Below, piece after piece: positions 42,751-55,848 of a DNA stretch of 64,000 bases. Within the stretch, counting starts at the first letter, position 1; each line of letters starts with the position of its first letter. The notes beneath the pieces were generated by a model. The model ran no database searches. It worked only from the letters and a program-made list of their open reading frames with translations, and was not told the DNA's origin. The DNA comes from Henckelia pumila. Taxonomy: Eukaryota > Streptophyta > Magnoliopsida > Lamiales > Gesneriaceae. Both the position numbers and the translations under genes were made by a program. The stretch covers positions 130,170,375 through 130,234,374 of the forward strand of contig NC_133121.1 in the NCBI RefSeq assembly GCF_033568475.1. Direction: 5' to 3'.

Positions 42751-44660
42751 TGTGTGAAGTGATGGCAGTGATCTTTGTCGGAAGAAAAAATTTAATCTTG
42801 GCCCCGAAGTCACTCTATCCTCCCAACTACGGCAGATTAACGCCTCAATTGCCGGCGGAATCTCTTAGCAGGTTTGCTTCAAGCCCGTCGATTTCTTTCA
42901 GTGTTTTTCCGCTCCACTTTACGTGTTTGATTGGAAGATGTCCAAAAGGTCCCGTTGCTTTCATTTGTTTGTTTTCTAGGGTTTGGTGATGACGATTTTT
43001 AGAGTTTCTTTATCTGTGGTTGGAGGCGATTCTTCTTTTACTTGCTTTGATGATGGATATTAAAATGAAGTTTTGTTTAGAAACGGTTGATGGGAGTTTT
43101 AGATAAATGCTTAAGTTCAGGAAGAGCTGGTGATGTCTTTCACATGGTATGTTGGTTGGTGTTTTCTGAATTTGCTTCAAAATGGGAAACAATGATCTAT
43201 TTGTATTGAATTATCGAATGTAAACCTTCGTCGAATTGATTGTGATTGTCAAGTGAGTGTTATTAGTTGGTTGTTTATGAGGATTGGATTTTGATTGGCC
43301 TGAATTGAAGTAATGTTTACTTGTGGTGGTATTTGTTTACACCGATTTTATCTTTCTTTTCTATATCTCTGATGTTTGTTTTTTTCTCATCTCTTCTTTT
43401 TTTTTTTTTGTCTGGAGACTATCTTTGACTTGATTCTCGGTTTAGTAAAATTGTAGAGTCTCTTGAGAAAAAGTTCAATTTATATATAGTCAATGGCTGC
43501 TGGTACACAGTTGGAAATATCTGTTTGTTGTGGAATGAGCGCTGCACTTTGAGTTTTCCATATTGCTGTAAATGATGTAGCTTCGGCCCCGTTTGGTATC
43601 AAAAGCCAGGCCAAAAAAATACTTTTTCAAAAGCCAAAAATTATAGCTTAAAAAAGCACTTATTTAAAAAAATCACTACAAAATCCAAATGGTTCCTTTT
43701 GTGGTAAGAATATAATGTCTTGTTGTGACTTTTGTTGTCAATGGAAGAGGATTATTTCCTTGCAGTGTAAACCAAGATTTTACATAAAAATTTATTTCCA
43801 TTTGAGTATAAAGAATAAAAATTATTTATGCAATTACTGCTTATTAATTAGCCAAGTAGATTTTCCCAGTGTATGAGAGGAACCTCTTAAATCCCACCCA
43901 AAATGCCATGAACTCTTCTCGGTATTTTTTTTTCCTTTTTACCTAGTTTCATTTGAATAAAGTACCATTTAAACATCTAGTCCTTATTTCTTAAACGTGG
44001 GCTATTTTTTTGTGTTCTCTCTCATGGCTTAGGAGAGTGGTTGAAACAGGAGCGTTAGCTTCTAAATATCGATACTGTTTGACTTGTTTTAACTCTGGAT
44101 ATTTTACCAAATAAGAGAGAGGTGTTATTCATGCAGCAGTTATTCAGTTTGCTAATATTTGTTTACCCGCTGAAGGTTTTGGTCATATAGCCCAGTGGGG
44201 TGGGGTGTGTTAAATGATTCTTTGCTCGAGTTCATGTGTAATTAAATAGCATTTCCTTGTGTGTAATCAATAAGTTATTATGTCTCTGGACACTCGATGT
44301 TGCTGGTTTTATGTGCATGTTGGTGAAACACACACACACATTAATACATATCCCAATAGATACGCATGTAATCTCGTGAGATGTCATCTCTTTCCATATT
44401 TTGTTCAGAGCAAACACAAGCTTGCATGCTTATAAAGCTGTTATTTTAATATTGATGTTGTTTCACAGCATTGGAGTGGGACGTGCCACTTAAGCTTGAC
44501 CGTTATTAACCGTGATTTTGTCTTGGATGTGTTCAAACATTTCTGAGATTCAGTTGATATATCCCGTGTAACTAATCTATATATATTTGCATTTCATTCT
44601 ACAGTATCTACCTTCTGTGCAAAACTATTTTTGTGAATTTTGCCATCACCGAAAGAAGAT
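42751..44660 (+). promoter_or_regulatory. Probable leader and 5' UTR intron of the DUF641 gene
   Basis: The ATG of the DUF641 gene is preceded by a T-rich tract ending TTCTACAG near 44604, an acceptor-like site. A GC-richer patch at 42760-42980 may be a first non-coding exon, with CAAAAG/GTCCCG as a possible donor. No donor is certain, and the ORF at 42759 has no recognisable similarity, so this is tentative. Confidence 0.35.
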
Positions 44661-45932
44661 ATGCAACACACTGGTGCGAAAGATACCCAACTTCGTGAAA
44701 GCAGCAACCAAAAGGTTCATCCCCAACCAATGGAAGAAGCCACAAATCAAAATCCTGAAGCTATGGAAAACCTAGTATCTAAGATGTTTACAAACATATC
44801 CTCTCTGAAATCAGCTTACATTCAACTTCAATCTGCTCATACTCCTTATGACCCTGACAAAATTCAAGCCGCCGATAAACTCGTAATATCAGAGTTGAAA
44901 ATTTTATCTGAACTCAAGCACTTCTATAGAGAACACAATCCCAAACCAGTTTGTGTTTCTCCACAAGACTCCCGGCTAGCTGCTGAGATTCAAGAACAGC
45001 AGAGCTTGTTAAAAACATATGAGGTCATGGTGAAAAAGTTTCAGTCTGAGATTCAGAATAAAGATTCTGAGATCCTTCAATTACAGCAGCTTATTGAAGA
45101 GGCAAATCAGAAACGTGTAAAACTTGAGAAGAACTTAAAGCTCAGAGGTTTGTCAACCAAAGAATCTGAAGGGGGTGGTGATGAAAATAGATATTCCTCA
45201 TTGGAGCTGTCACCGGATCTTTTTAAGTCAGCAGTGGAAGCTGCTTCCAGGGCCATTCACGACTTTTCCAAGCCATTGATTAATATGATGAAAGCAGCTG
45301 GATGGGATCTTGACGCGGCAGCAAACTCCATAGAGCCAGATATTGTTTATGCAAAGCGAGCTCACAAGAAATATGCCTTTGAATCTCACATTTGTCAAAG
45401 AATGTTCATTGATTTCCAAGATGAAAGCTATTCCATAAAACCGGAAAATCCACAAGAGGTCCCGAACGAAAGTTTTTTCCAGCAGTATCTTGCCTTGAGG
45501 GAAATGGATCCTCTAGATGCCGTATGCCAGACACCAGATTCGGCTTTTGGAAAATTTTGCCAGAACAAATACCTTATACTGATCCATCCAAAAATGGAAG
45601 CTTCATTTTTTGGAAACCTAGACCAATGGAATTTTATAATGGGAGGTGGGCATCCTAGGACTGCCTTTTACCAGGCTTTTCTGAAACTTGCAAAGTCAGT
45701 CTGGCTTTTGCACATGTTGGCTCATTCTTTTGATCCTCCCGTCAAAATTTTTCAAGTGAAGCGTGACAACGAGTTCTCGGAAGTCTATATGGAAAGCGTC
45801 GTGCAAAATTACATTGCAGAAGACAGTGATCTAAAACCTAAAGTCGGCCTAATGGTTATGCCAGGCTTTTGGATTGGTGGTAGCGTGATCCAATCACAAG
45901 TCTACCTTACAGGTATAAAGGTGACTGAATGA
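44661..45932 (+). CDS. DUF641 / GIL1-like protein
   Basis: Single-exon coding region, 423 residues, ATG 44661 (MQHTGAKDTQLRESS) to TGA at 45930. The N-terminal DUF641 block starts near ENLVSKMFTNISSLKSAYIQ. A predicted coiled coil (about 105-165, LLKTYEVMVKKFQ ... LIEEANQKRVKLEKNLK) follows. The C-terminal conserved part includes AVEAASRAIHDFSKPLINMM, AGWDLDAAANSIEP, HICQRMF, YLILIHPKMEASFFGNLDQ, AFLKLAKSVWLLHMLAHSF and PGFWIGGSVIQSQVYL. GRAVITROPIC IN THE LIGHT 1 of Arabidopsis is the founding member and acts in phytochrome-controlled gravitropism. The biochemical role is unknown. The syntenic Arabidopsis gene would be At2g45260 (from memory). It is convergent with MAP1A. The open frame extends upstream of the ATG only through a TTG codon. 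Confidence 0.93.
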   Translation: MQHTGAKDTQLRESSNQKVHPQPMEEATNQNPEAMENLVSKMFTNISSLKSAYIQLQSAHTPYDPDKIQAADKLVISELKILSELKHFYREHNPKPVCVSPQDSRLAAEIQEQQSLLKTYEVMVKKFQSEIQNKDSEILQLQQLIEEANQKRVKLEKNLKLRGLSTKESEGGGDENRYSSLELSPDLFKSAVEAASRAIHDFSKPLINMMKAAGWDLDAAANSIEPDIVYAKRAHKKYAFESHICQRMFIDFQDESYSIKPENPQEVPNESFFQQYLALREMDPLDAVCQTPDSAFGKFCQNKYLILIHPKMEASFFGNLDQWNFIMGGGHPRTAFYQAFLKLAKSVWLLHMLAHSFDPPVKIFQVKRDNEFSEVYMESVVQNYIAEDSDLKPKVGLMVMPGFWIGGSVIQSQVYLTGIKVTE

Positions 45933-47146
45933 CCCTTATTATTGTTCCGAAATTTTGGAGCATGTATGTATTTCAGCGCTTATAATGTTTCAGTGCTTCC
46001 TCTCAGATTTTTTTTTCTGTATCATTTTATCGTACGCTGTTTAATTGCAAGAGTGTGCTTTTTATCCTATTGGTAGCATTTTCAGTGTTTTGTGTAGCAT
46101 TCGGGAATATCAGGATGGTGTAAAATGGAATTGGGAGAACGTTATCACATGATTTGGGTAGAGTTTGGGAGAGTTTCTAGAAGTACTTTTCATTTTTTTT
46201 TCTTAGAAGTTGAAAAGCGTTTCCTAGAAACTATCACAAACACTACCCTATTGCTTTTTATCAACATCATCTGGTTTTATTCGATTCTTTCACTTTAGTT
46301 ATCGGTAAAGTTTATTCTCCGGGATAATTACACTACATCTAATAGTCCTTGAATTATACGAGTTTCACATGTTTTTCTTTAGGAGCTCACTTGTCGTGAG
46401 ATCCAATTATTGAAGTTTTGCTACAACACTGAAAACGGAAAGAATACAGTATGTACGTTAGAATACTAGCATCTACCAGGAATTGATGTTACTTTTATTT
46501 TATTTTTGCCCTAAAAAATGAAACAAAATATTTTAATTTTTTAAAAAAAATCCTATGATGGGTAACAAGAAATCATAACGACTGAATATGCTTGATGCGT
46601 TCAACTCTGAATCACGACTTTAGATGTCAAGCTACAAACTTCTCATGTATACCTAGAATCGCAGACACACCCGAGTTGAAAATCGGTTACCAATTATATC
46701 AAAAGAAGGAAAAATTGGATTTATAAAATTTGTTTTTGTATCAGATGTTAAATGTGTTTCTAAATGTGTCTCGAAAATATAAAGGGGAAAACAAGAGGTA
46801 GATATTAAAAAAAAATATCAACTCCTTTCATCAATTTGTAGTGTGTGTATTCCTTCATTCAATCGACAAATTCAGGGAGACATCATATAGTTGTTCCAAA
46901 CACAACAAACATGTATATATATATATTCTAAATGCAAAATGTAAAATCGAAAACCTGCTGCTCACAGACACGAGTCCTGCCTGATATTCAGTCATTTTGG
47001 GGAACAAATGAAAACTTTTAACCTTGATCAAATGGGACATACGAATAGAATGTTATATGGTCGGAGAACAGCGTGGGGACAGAGTGAACACCATAAATCA
47101 ATCGAGAATGATTGGTTATGGGATCAGCTTCAACGGACTGAGCAGA
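45933..47146. other. Convergent 3' region between DUF641 gene and MAP1A
   Basis: 1.2 kb with the 3' UTRs of both genes and no supported coding sequence. No repeat of note apart from a short (AT)n at about 46914. Confidence 0.55.
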
Positions 47147-50100
47147 CTATGAGTTTAGCCAGGGAAACACGTTGGGGGACGAGCGGAGACGTGCTGTCAG
47201 AACTTCGACTCCTGTTTCTGTTACCTGTAATAAATCACATAAAGGGTAGTTTATCGATGTCAACCAAATCTTGTTATGCAACACAAGTATGGGCTTTTAA
47301 TTACCAAAAGCGTATGCTCAAACTGAGCGCTGCGTTTTCCATCAGCAGTCACAGAAGTCCATCCATCAGGCCACATTCGATCGCGCCAGACGCCTGTTGG
47401 GGATTATATTTATACGAAAGCAAATATTTCCAATTGCCAAGGCACAGTGATTTAAATACCTTACGAAACCCGAGATGCAAAGGATAAAGAAGTTATATCA
47501 TATTTTTTTGGCAACAAGATGTTACCTGAATTAATCATTGGTTCAATGGTAAAGGTCTGGCCAGCCTTCATCACTCCAACTGCTTTATTTCCTGCTCAGG
47601 TTAAGAACCACAGAAAGACAAAGGGACGGCAAAAACATAATACAACAAGAAACCAGCGACACTCTTCCTTCAGAAACGTGAGGTTTTTAATTAGTACAAA
47701 AATATGAATTTTAGACGATTGCTGTCCCAGGCTCAAGTATACTGTACGTTACAACAGGTCAACAATCAGTGAAAACCACAATCACATCTATTAGAAGTTA
47801 GAAAATTTTTTTTAAATTTATTGCCTCGAGGATACTTGCATAATGAGGTATATTTGGCGCACAGTGAAAGAGCTCGCCAATACCATGGCCGCAATATGAT
47901 TTCACCTAATATCACAAATACCATGGTTGAAATAAGAGATGGTAATAAACACATTGAACTTCAATGGAAATAAGTTCATAAAAAATGGCACAGCGCACTT
48001 ACCACGGAGAATCCTGACATAGAAGCATGCCTGTTAATAATTTCCCCAATTTCACGATATCGTACACCAGGTTTAACTGAAAAGGGCAGGAACAAGCAAT
48101 GACAATACACGTCATTAACATAGAAACAGCATAGAAGAAGGAAATGTTGAAGTGACTCAAAATCATAGCAAACGATATGTAAACTAGTTTTTCTTTCAAA
48201 TATCAAACAATCACCAGGGTAACCAGAAATAATGCAACAAAATCGAAGGTGGGGTGCAGAATGTCACATGAAAATCTAAAGCACATATACCATCTGCAGC
48301 AATAACGGTTGACATCACAAAACAGAGCACAGACTTACCAATTGCTATTGCTTTCTCCAAGCATTCATATGTACATTGGACCAGCCGTTGAGATGCTTCA
48401 TCAACATTACCCACAAAGAATGTTTCATTCAAGTCACCTGCATAGGAAAGGAATCACAATATTTGTTTTTGTAGCTAAAAATACAGCAAAGCTATCAACA
48501 TCGAATACGGTATAATTTTACTTACCATGTACACCTTTATAGTACACACTTACATCAACATTTACGATATCACCATCTTCTAGTTTCCTGCGTCGGCAAA
48601 AAATCAGCAGAGGTGTCAGAGAAAATAGATAAAGCACTCTGGTAGAATGATGATGATGCCATGGAACTAGGGATATTCAATAGAATTTGAAAGCAATCAT
48701 TTCACATACTTATTTTCTTCAGAAAGCACAGTTTTAGCTCATAAACGAAAGAATGAATTTTTCAACAGCGAGGAAACAACGAATGGCAAAACTAAATACC
48801 AAAAACAGCAGTAAAGAATAAAGATGAGCTTCACACCACCTTTAGCGGAATCAAGAATTGGACAAGAAGAAATATTTAAAACAGCTGAGCGAACTAAAAG
48901 TTGGTGGCACGAAAAGGAAAATCTTTCCACGAATTTACTAAGAAAGTGGTATAAAGAGGTTCTTCCATGAGCAACGAAGATACCTTGCATCTGGAATCCC
49001 ATGACAGATGACTTCATTTACGGATCTGACACAAAATGAACAAAATTTCAATCTATAGGGATTAGGAGTCAAAGATCGACAAGAAGCAGAATTTCAAATG
49101 AAGAAATACCTACGTGCAGCAAGACTTGGGGAAGAAATGGTAATTTAATGGAGATGGATATCCTCCTGCAGCAGGTATATTAAAATATTGAAGAGGGGCA
49201 TTCACAGACAAGTGACACATTGACTTGTACCAACATCAACATACACAAGGAAATCCAAAAGTCAATTAAACCTACACTCGTTAGTCTGCCGCATGAACTT
49301 TCTCTGCCACTAATAAGAAAAATTATTATCTGCACAACTGGTGCGAAAACTGGAAGCCAGTGGAACTAATCGATAGAAATATTATGTCTCTATCATTATT
49401 AAATTCCACCATCAAACCCCAAATGGGTTCTAGACAGTAATATGATGAAATGTTGTACACTAACTACCAAGACATTTTAACCCCAGACAAGAAGGTTGAG
49501 AGACCTGTTGTGCATGAACAAACAGCATGGCACTACATTTCCTTCTGTAAAATTATAAATTAAGGATGAAAATGCAGGGCATGGTGATCATACCAGCAGC
49601 AATTGTTGCTTCATGAACCACTGCATCAATTTCGTCGGTTGTAATTCCAGGTCGAATGACTCGAGCAGCAGCATCCAAAACTTCCCTTCCTATCTGGCAG
49701 TAGCAAATAAAATTAGAAAAACAGCATCAAGAACTAACTTTAGAATAAACCGCAGAAGCCCATCATTTGCGAGCTTAGTCTTCACTTATTATGCATATAT
49801 TCAATGACTTGTTAAATGTAGAAAATTTCAAACACCTCGTGTTGATTTCTCATCAACCTTAAAATCCCATAAGATGTTTTTAGCTGATCGCACATGATGA
49901 AAAATGCCACACTGGTGATTTTTTTTCCTATTTCCTTGACTATTAGCTTCTTTGAACTTTCATTTACCAGACAGGTGAATGCTACAGAAGCTCTATGAGA
50001 CACATGGTTCATACTAAAAATGAAGACGATAACATTTATTCTTATACATTAAGCAACAATGAAGCTTACTCGGCAAGTTTCCCGCATTTTCTCAATTTGG

Positions 50101-52766
50101 TCAGGAGTCTTGATCTTCAGAACATGCATCATGATAGACGGCTTGTGTTCAGTCAAATATGTATTCGGTAAAGCTAACCTGGAGTGTGAACATTATGAAC
50201 AATACCTCGACATGATGTTGCAGATCGCTGTTAGGTTCAGCTTTTGGAATTCCCTGTAAAGGTTTGAACAGGGGAATGTAATTGCAACTCACAGACAATA
50301 ATACTATTTGATTTCAAAGTTCAAACACAAACATCGCTCTCAGAAAAACCACATTCAATATACTTGCGGCCTAAAGATAAAGATCAACTCTTCGAAGAGT
50401 CAAAGGTACTTACATCAATTGCCCAGTCGGGTTGATCTATGTGAGCAGGTACGAGACGCCTTTTTGACATTGGGTATGGTCTTAACGACCTGAAAGGAGA
50501 ATAGAAAGGTTTTGGGGCAACAGCTAAGCATAAAAGTTTACAAGAAAAAAGTAGCAAGTAAAATACATCGAATATTACTAGTTGAAAAGCCGAGGGCATT
50601 GCATCAGGAAACTCAAGGATAAATTGGGAAATATTCGGCTGAATTAACAAAAAAATAGAATTTAATACCCTTTTTTAGAAGATGAAAAACATGAATTTTG
50701 ACAATGTTTGTAAATAAACTCCTAAAACGAGAAGCTGAAAGACGAAAAGTGCTATTGCAAGAAAAATGTGCTACTTTATCGAAAAAGAATAATGAGAACT
50801 GAATCACTTGCTCCTCAAAATAAAAGGTACAGACTTAATCAAGTCAAATGAATAAAGTAACAGCTTTCAAGGACCCGTTACAAGAAATGGTATCTCCACT
50901 GCAGGTTCTTTTATTATTTACAAGTATAAGAGCATCTTCTAAAATTTGAAGCTAAAGCCTCTAGCTCACAATAACAAAATCTAAACATGATGAAGGCAAA
51001 TTCCTGCAATTTCCAATTGGAAACAAAATCTGAAAAAATTTGACTCGTAGCAGTATACCCAGTCCAGTCAAAATGTGGAATCTTCGGTGAACGAGCTTGC
51101 CCTTTCCTCAAGCAATACAGCCAACCATCATTAGACAAGCCTGAATTTTGTTCACCGGAACTTTCAAGTCCTGGGGAAGACAACTTTGCTTTCACATGAA
51201 CAGATTTATGAGAACTCCAAGATTCCTTGAAACAATCTTGAGAACTGGAAGAGAACATATTTTTGCAAGCAATAAGTCATTAACATCAAGAACAATCGCA
51301 TCAAAAGGGAATTCAGTTAACAGCAAATCTGTAATGTCTTCACAGTTCTTTTTTGCCATCCATCATCTAAGCAAACAATATTAAGAAAAATCAAGGCAGC
51401 CACTTCCACTAAGTGATATCATGGAGCCAACGGTACATGAAAGTCTTTTGTATTCTGATACTATATAGACCTGAGACTAAATCTTAACATTGTATTAACC
51501 TTTCCCCGACGATGTATTAATCCTTGACTTTCTAATATTGTTCGGTTTCATTGGGATCTCGATAGTACTTCTCTAAGTTAGTTCATCTTCATATCCCGCT
51601 TCTATCTGAGTCGTAGTTATCGAAGCAACCCTTGTGTCTAAAAACGACTAAACATGAGCTAAGGCTATTTTATAGAATACTACATCTCAACGATCCTCGC
51701 CTTGATAGGGCATTGCGCCTTCTGCTTAAGTTATTAATCTAATAACTAAAAAAATTCCAGCTTAAGTCAGCACTACTAAATCTAAAATTTGCAACATTTC
51801 CATACATTTCATTTTGCCAAGAAAAACTAAATCTATGTCCTATGATATGCAAATCAAAGTAACTAACCAGAAAGCAGCACCTTCACGAGGAAGCTTCAGT
51901 TCAACGCACTTCGGGCACCTGCAAAGAGAATTATTCAAAACCCGGTCTCACCAAAAAACAATTTCACACATAGTGGCACCTATTTATGTTATTTTTCTAG
52001 CGTTCAACAATCATCACATGAAATCGTGCAATTTCAACAGGTGCAAACATACTTCCTCATCTTCCCTCCTCACCCCAAAAAGAACTAATAGGGATTCAAC
52101 TCTGTGTCAAGTGATTTGAGCTTACAGAACTCCAGAAGATGTAGAAAATTGGGAAATAGAATTGAGAAATTTAAATTTTTGATCAGGTGGCTAAATGATT
52201 AATCCATCTGTTGTTATTCTTGCTATCTATAGCTGTGACAACTGCATCACAGTAATGCCACATTACAAGTGCATTGAAACTGATGAACACTATACAAACT
52301 AGTCATCACTACCTCAGATTGCAGAAAATAAAGCATGCAGCAGAAGTCGTTCATCCTCATAAAAAATGTGTAAACGGAAAGAAAAAGAGCCTAACTAAAA
52401 TCAACGAAGATCTTGTTTCCAATCAGCGAAAAACAACCAAAAAGGTCAATAAAGATAAGCCCGATCCCATGTACAATCAGATAATTGTAAACAAAATCCA
52501 ACTCGCGCTCAAAGATTTTAGCATTGAACTCCTTCAACGCCTCGGCTCAATTTCAGCAAACACAAATAACAGACACACGATCAAGATTGAGGTTCTGCAT
52601 TATTTCTGACAGGATCATTGTGTAAATATCCCAAATATCAGCCCGTCACAAGAAAGTAGCAGAAACACTTAAAAGAACTGGCGATCACGTACTGCAGACG
52701 AGCAGGCTTGCCGCATTTGGAACATGATAAGGTTGTCGTGTCCACCGTATCCGATCCATCCGCCAT
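47147..52766 (-). CDS. MAP1A: Methionine aminopeptidase 1A (type I, zinc-finger N-terminus)
   Basis: Sixteen coding exons with GT-AG borders can be followed from ATG 52766 ([15 protein letters not shown]) to TAG at 47147, about 400 residues. The first exon is 52766-52693, the second 51918-51868 and the last ends [12 protein letters not shown]. The N-terminal C6H2 finger reads [15 protein letters not shown] ... [18 protein letters not shown] and targets ribosomes in this family. The catalytic domain has all five metal ligands: D in [11 protein letters not shown] in GDLNETFF, H in [10 protein letters not shown] in FTIEPMI, E in QFEHTLL. It removes initiator methionine from nascent cytosolic proteins. 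A leader intron is likely: donor CAAG/GTTTTTCC near 52905 and acceptor GATGCAG near 52779. It appears complete; the Arabidopsis match is At2g45240 (from memory). Confidence 0.95.
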
Positions 52767-54407
52767 AACTCTGCTCGCTGCATCCAGAAAAAATTCATCA
52801 TAAAAATGTAAACACCGCACAAATATCGCTAATCTCTGATGGGATTCGCTAATTCAAACAAAAAATCCAAAGTATTTGACAATTCAATACTAAAGGAAAA
52901 ACCTTGGCTACTGATTCCGCGACTGGCGATCCAACGAGACGATGAAAAAATGGAGGTTTATTGAGCTAGGGTTTTCTGTATCCTTTGGGTTTGCCATTTG
53001 CTGTCACACAGGGAGGACATTATGGTCAATGTATAATTAATTTTTATATGAGTGTTTTATTATATATATATATATATATATAATAATATAATAATAATAA
53101 TAAATATATAATATATAACTAGTTTGTGGCACAGGGTTTACCAGTACGATTTATTTAACTAACCTGTCGTTAATTTTCGGTGCCCACTGAGTAAACCCTC
53201 GACTAATGCAATAACTTGCAAAATATGATAGTCAGATAAACCGTACTGGATAAGCCCAATACAACAAACTAATTCAAAAAAGTGTTGACAGTAGAATCAA
53301 AGTTTTGACCTCGGGCCAAACACTTACCGCTTTGGGGCGTTTTGTTTTATTTTATATATTTTTTACTTCGAAATCTAATTTTCGTCCTCTCTATTCATCT
53401 CATTATATAAATCGATCTTTTATATTATATTATCGAAATTAGATGTTAATTACAATTGAGATGGTGAGCAATATGATGTAATTAATAAAATATCTAGTCA
53501 TTTGTAAAAGGACAATTATATACAGATATTAATTACATAATTAAGATCGTGAGCAATATGATGTAACCAATACCTAGTTATTGTAAAAGACAATTATAAA
53601 TATATTAATTACAATTAAGATCGTGAGCAATGTGATGTAATCAACTAATCATCGTAAATCTACTTTTAACTTTTTCAATTTGTGAAAAATAATACATTAA
53701 TTTGTCATGAAAAATAGTATTTTTCACGGGTCGAATAAGAGATTTGTTTCACAAAATTGTCTCATGAGACGGTCTCACGTGAGTTTTTTGTATTTTTTAT
53801 TGAGTTGAGTTTGAGATATATTTTTGAGAACTAATAATTTAAATAACTGGAAAATAATTTTTATTCATGGATAAAAAAATATGTGGGTATTTTTTTTTTT
53901 TAAGTATGTGTGAAATTTAATATAAGACCATGACGTGTAGTGCTACATCAATACATCCAATAAATTATTAAAATTGCCCAAAAAAACCGAAATTAAGATA
54001 CACGATTAACACTAAAATTTGACGACATAAATTATAATGATCACAATCGCAAATAGGCAAACATACATAACCAGAATTAACCACAACATCATCAACCTTA
54101 TCCAAAAATATTTTTTCCATGTAGTTGAATAATATTGATGTTTCCTTCGGTTAGTAATTAATGGTTTCATCAATCTAGTAATTCGATTTTTGGTTATATA
54201 ATATATTCTTCCAGACTTCCACACCATGGCCGAGATTGGTTCAAATTCGCGTTTCTTGCATGCGGTCCTGCCCTAATTATTTCAGCTATTTGTTTCGTGA
54301 TATGAACTAATAATATTACTAATATTTCTAAATTTAATGTATGTACGTTTTACGTTATAATCATGTAATTAATTAAAATACATTATACATACCACTAGCT
54401 AGCTACC

Positions 54408-54442
<35 letters not shown>

Positions 54443-54555
54443 GTGTGTGTGTGTGTGTATTTAATTAGTTTTATTTAAAAACTAACATTCTTCCCTTCAT
54501 ATATTCATGACCAAAGTAACCAAGAATTAAGAAGTACCGGGCTAGCAAAGTAGCA
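52767..54555. other. MAP1A 5' region and AT-rich intergenic DNA
   Basis: The first ~220 bp are MAP1A leader and promoter. Beyond that it is AT-rich, with (AT)n runs near 53060 and 54410, a three-copy tandem repeat at 53437-53650 and a copy of a dispersed repeat with TCATGAGACGGTCTCACGTG near 53770. No gene recognised. Confidence 0.55.
53437..53650. repeat. Three copies of a ~85-bp tandem repeat
   Basis: GAGCAATATGATGTAA (GTG variant in the third copy) occurs at 53466, 53551 and 53635. Each is preceded by ATTAATTACA-like sequence and the first two are followed by GTAAAAGGACAATTATA-like sequence. Confidence 0.85.
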
Positions 54556-54710
54556 ATGGCATCAAAATCCCTATTTACCCTAATTATTTTTATGTCTTTC
54601 TTGATTTCTAGTCCCGCAGTTTCCATTTATTCCCATGCAACAGCGAAAGCATGGTGTAGCCACGTTTTGGGGCACCCGAACTTTAGCTCATGTGGCTCGA
54701 AATATTTTTT

Positions 54711-54750
<40 letters not shown>

Positions 54751-55396
54751 ATAAATTTGAATTAGTTTGGTATTAGTTCGGATAATTCAATTCAAAAAAA
54801 TTAAATTACTAAAAAATTTAAAATTTTAGCCAAAGTTATGGCTCCCATACGAGTACTTCTTCTTCACACAAAGCCCTGTTTACAAACTTCCTATATCAAG
54901 AGCAAACATCACTTCTTCAAAACGTCAACGCAACTCGCCTTAGACCGATGCTTTCACGCCCTGGAAAACTTGTACTCCCTCGGTCCTAAATGTCTCCATG
55001 CGGCTTGGGCAGATTGCGTCGACTTGTAAAAGCTCACAAACCAAAAGATCAACAAGACTCTCGACCCTGACGTTCGGTGTACTCCCATAGATGGCTCAGA
55101 CATGGCTCGAACCGGGTTCTTGGAGGTCGGTGTAGTGGACAACATTCTGCCCTAGATGGGAAACAACGTCAGCATGTTGCTTAAATGAATAAATGCTTAG
55201 TAACACACTAGCCTTGCTTGAGCAGTGGAAGTGGAGGGTTTCAAGGGTCAAGTTACGAAAAAGGGTTCCCGCCGTGGGAACATTGGGTCCGTTTTGGTAA
55301 ACATCACGTTGTTAGGAGATGGCATTGGGAAGACTATCATCACTGGAAACAAAAGAGCCGGAGGAACAATCACCAGTTTCAGGACGGCCACAGTTG
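54556..55396 (+). pseudogene. Pectin methylesterase (PMEI-PME type) exon 1 relic
   Basis: A degraded first exon of a pro-region pectin methylesterase. It starts with an intact ATG and signal peptide (MASKSLFTLIIFMSFLISSP). Fragments of the inhibitor-like pro-domain follow in different frames (YSLGPKCLHAAWADCVDL; LDPDVRCTPIDGSD; ARTGFLEVGVVDNIL). Next come KEGFPPW-like linker remains and the start of the catalytic domain, VNITLLGDGIGKTIITGNK ... FRTATVG. The last ends at a GTTAGT donor (55397) at the position of the usual single PME intron (after ATV). A (TA)n microsatellite sits inside the exon (54716-54748), and several stops and frame changes break it. No second exon was recognised downstream. 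It lies between MAP1A and the SAUR gene, as PME17 (At2g45220) does in Arabidopsis (from memory). It cannot make an enzyme. Confidence 0.85.
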
Positions 55397-55848
55397 GTTA
55401 GTGAAATTATATATCTCTCTTATTTGTTCTTTAATTTGATGATGATGGGATTCTTAAGGAGCTAATCTTTGCAAAAGATTATGCTTTTGTCGAAGTGATT
55501 AATTTATATATTATAAAAAAGTTAAGAAAAATCAAAAGTTGGTAGTGTTTGGAAACAAATGTGAAAATCTAAAAATCAAAGTTGGGTAATATTTGATAAA
55601 TAAGTGATTAGAGTTATTTAATTAACATTGATCTTTTTATTAGAATCACTTTTAGAGAATCATAATCACCATATGATTAGCTTTTGGATTTCAATGATCA
55701 TCAGGCTTATTGAAATTCTTATTTTTTGCGGCTTTGCCAAATTTTGATTTGGATTCACAACTTAGTGCTTCGAAGAGGAACTACATATGTATAATTCGAG
55801 TCCTTTACAAGCTGCGAAATCAGTTGGTATGAAGTAACTTAGCATTTT
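55397..55848. other. Non-coding DNA after the pectin methylesterase relic
   Basis: AT-rich; the expected second PME exon was not recognised here or further on. No other feature. Confidence 0.45.

Noticed and set aside
42759-42989. 76-codon frame upstream of the DUF641 gene
   Set aside because: No similarity recognised; more likely part of an untranslated first exon.
47008-47487. 159-codon plus-strand open frame
   Set aside because: It lies antisense over the last MAP1A exons and introns and has no recognisable protein features.
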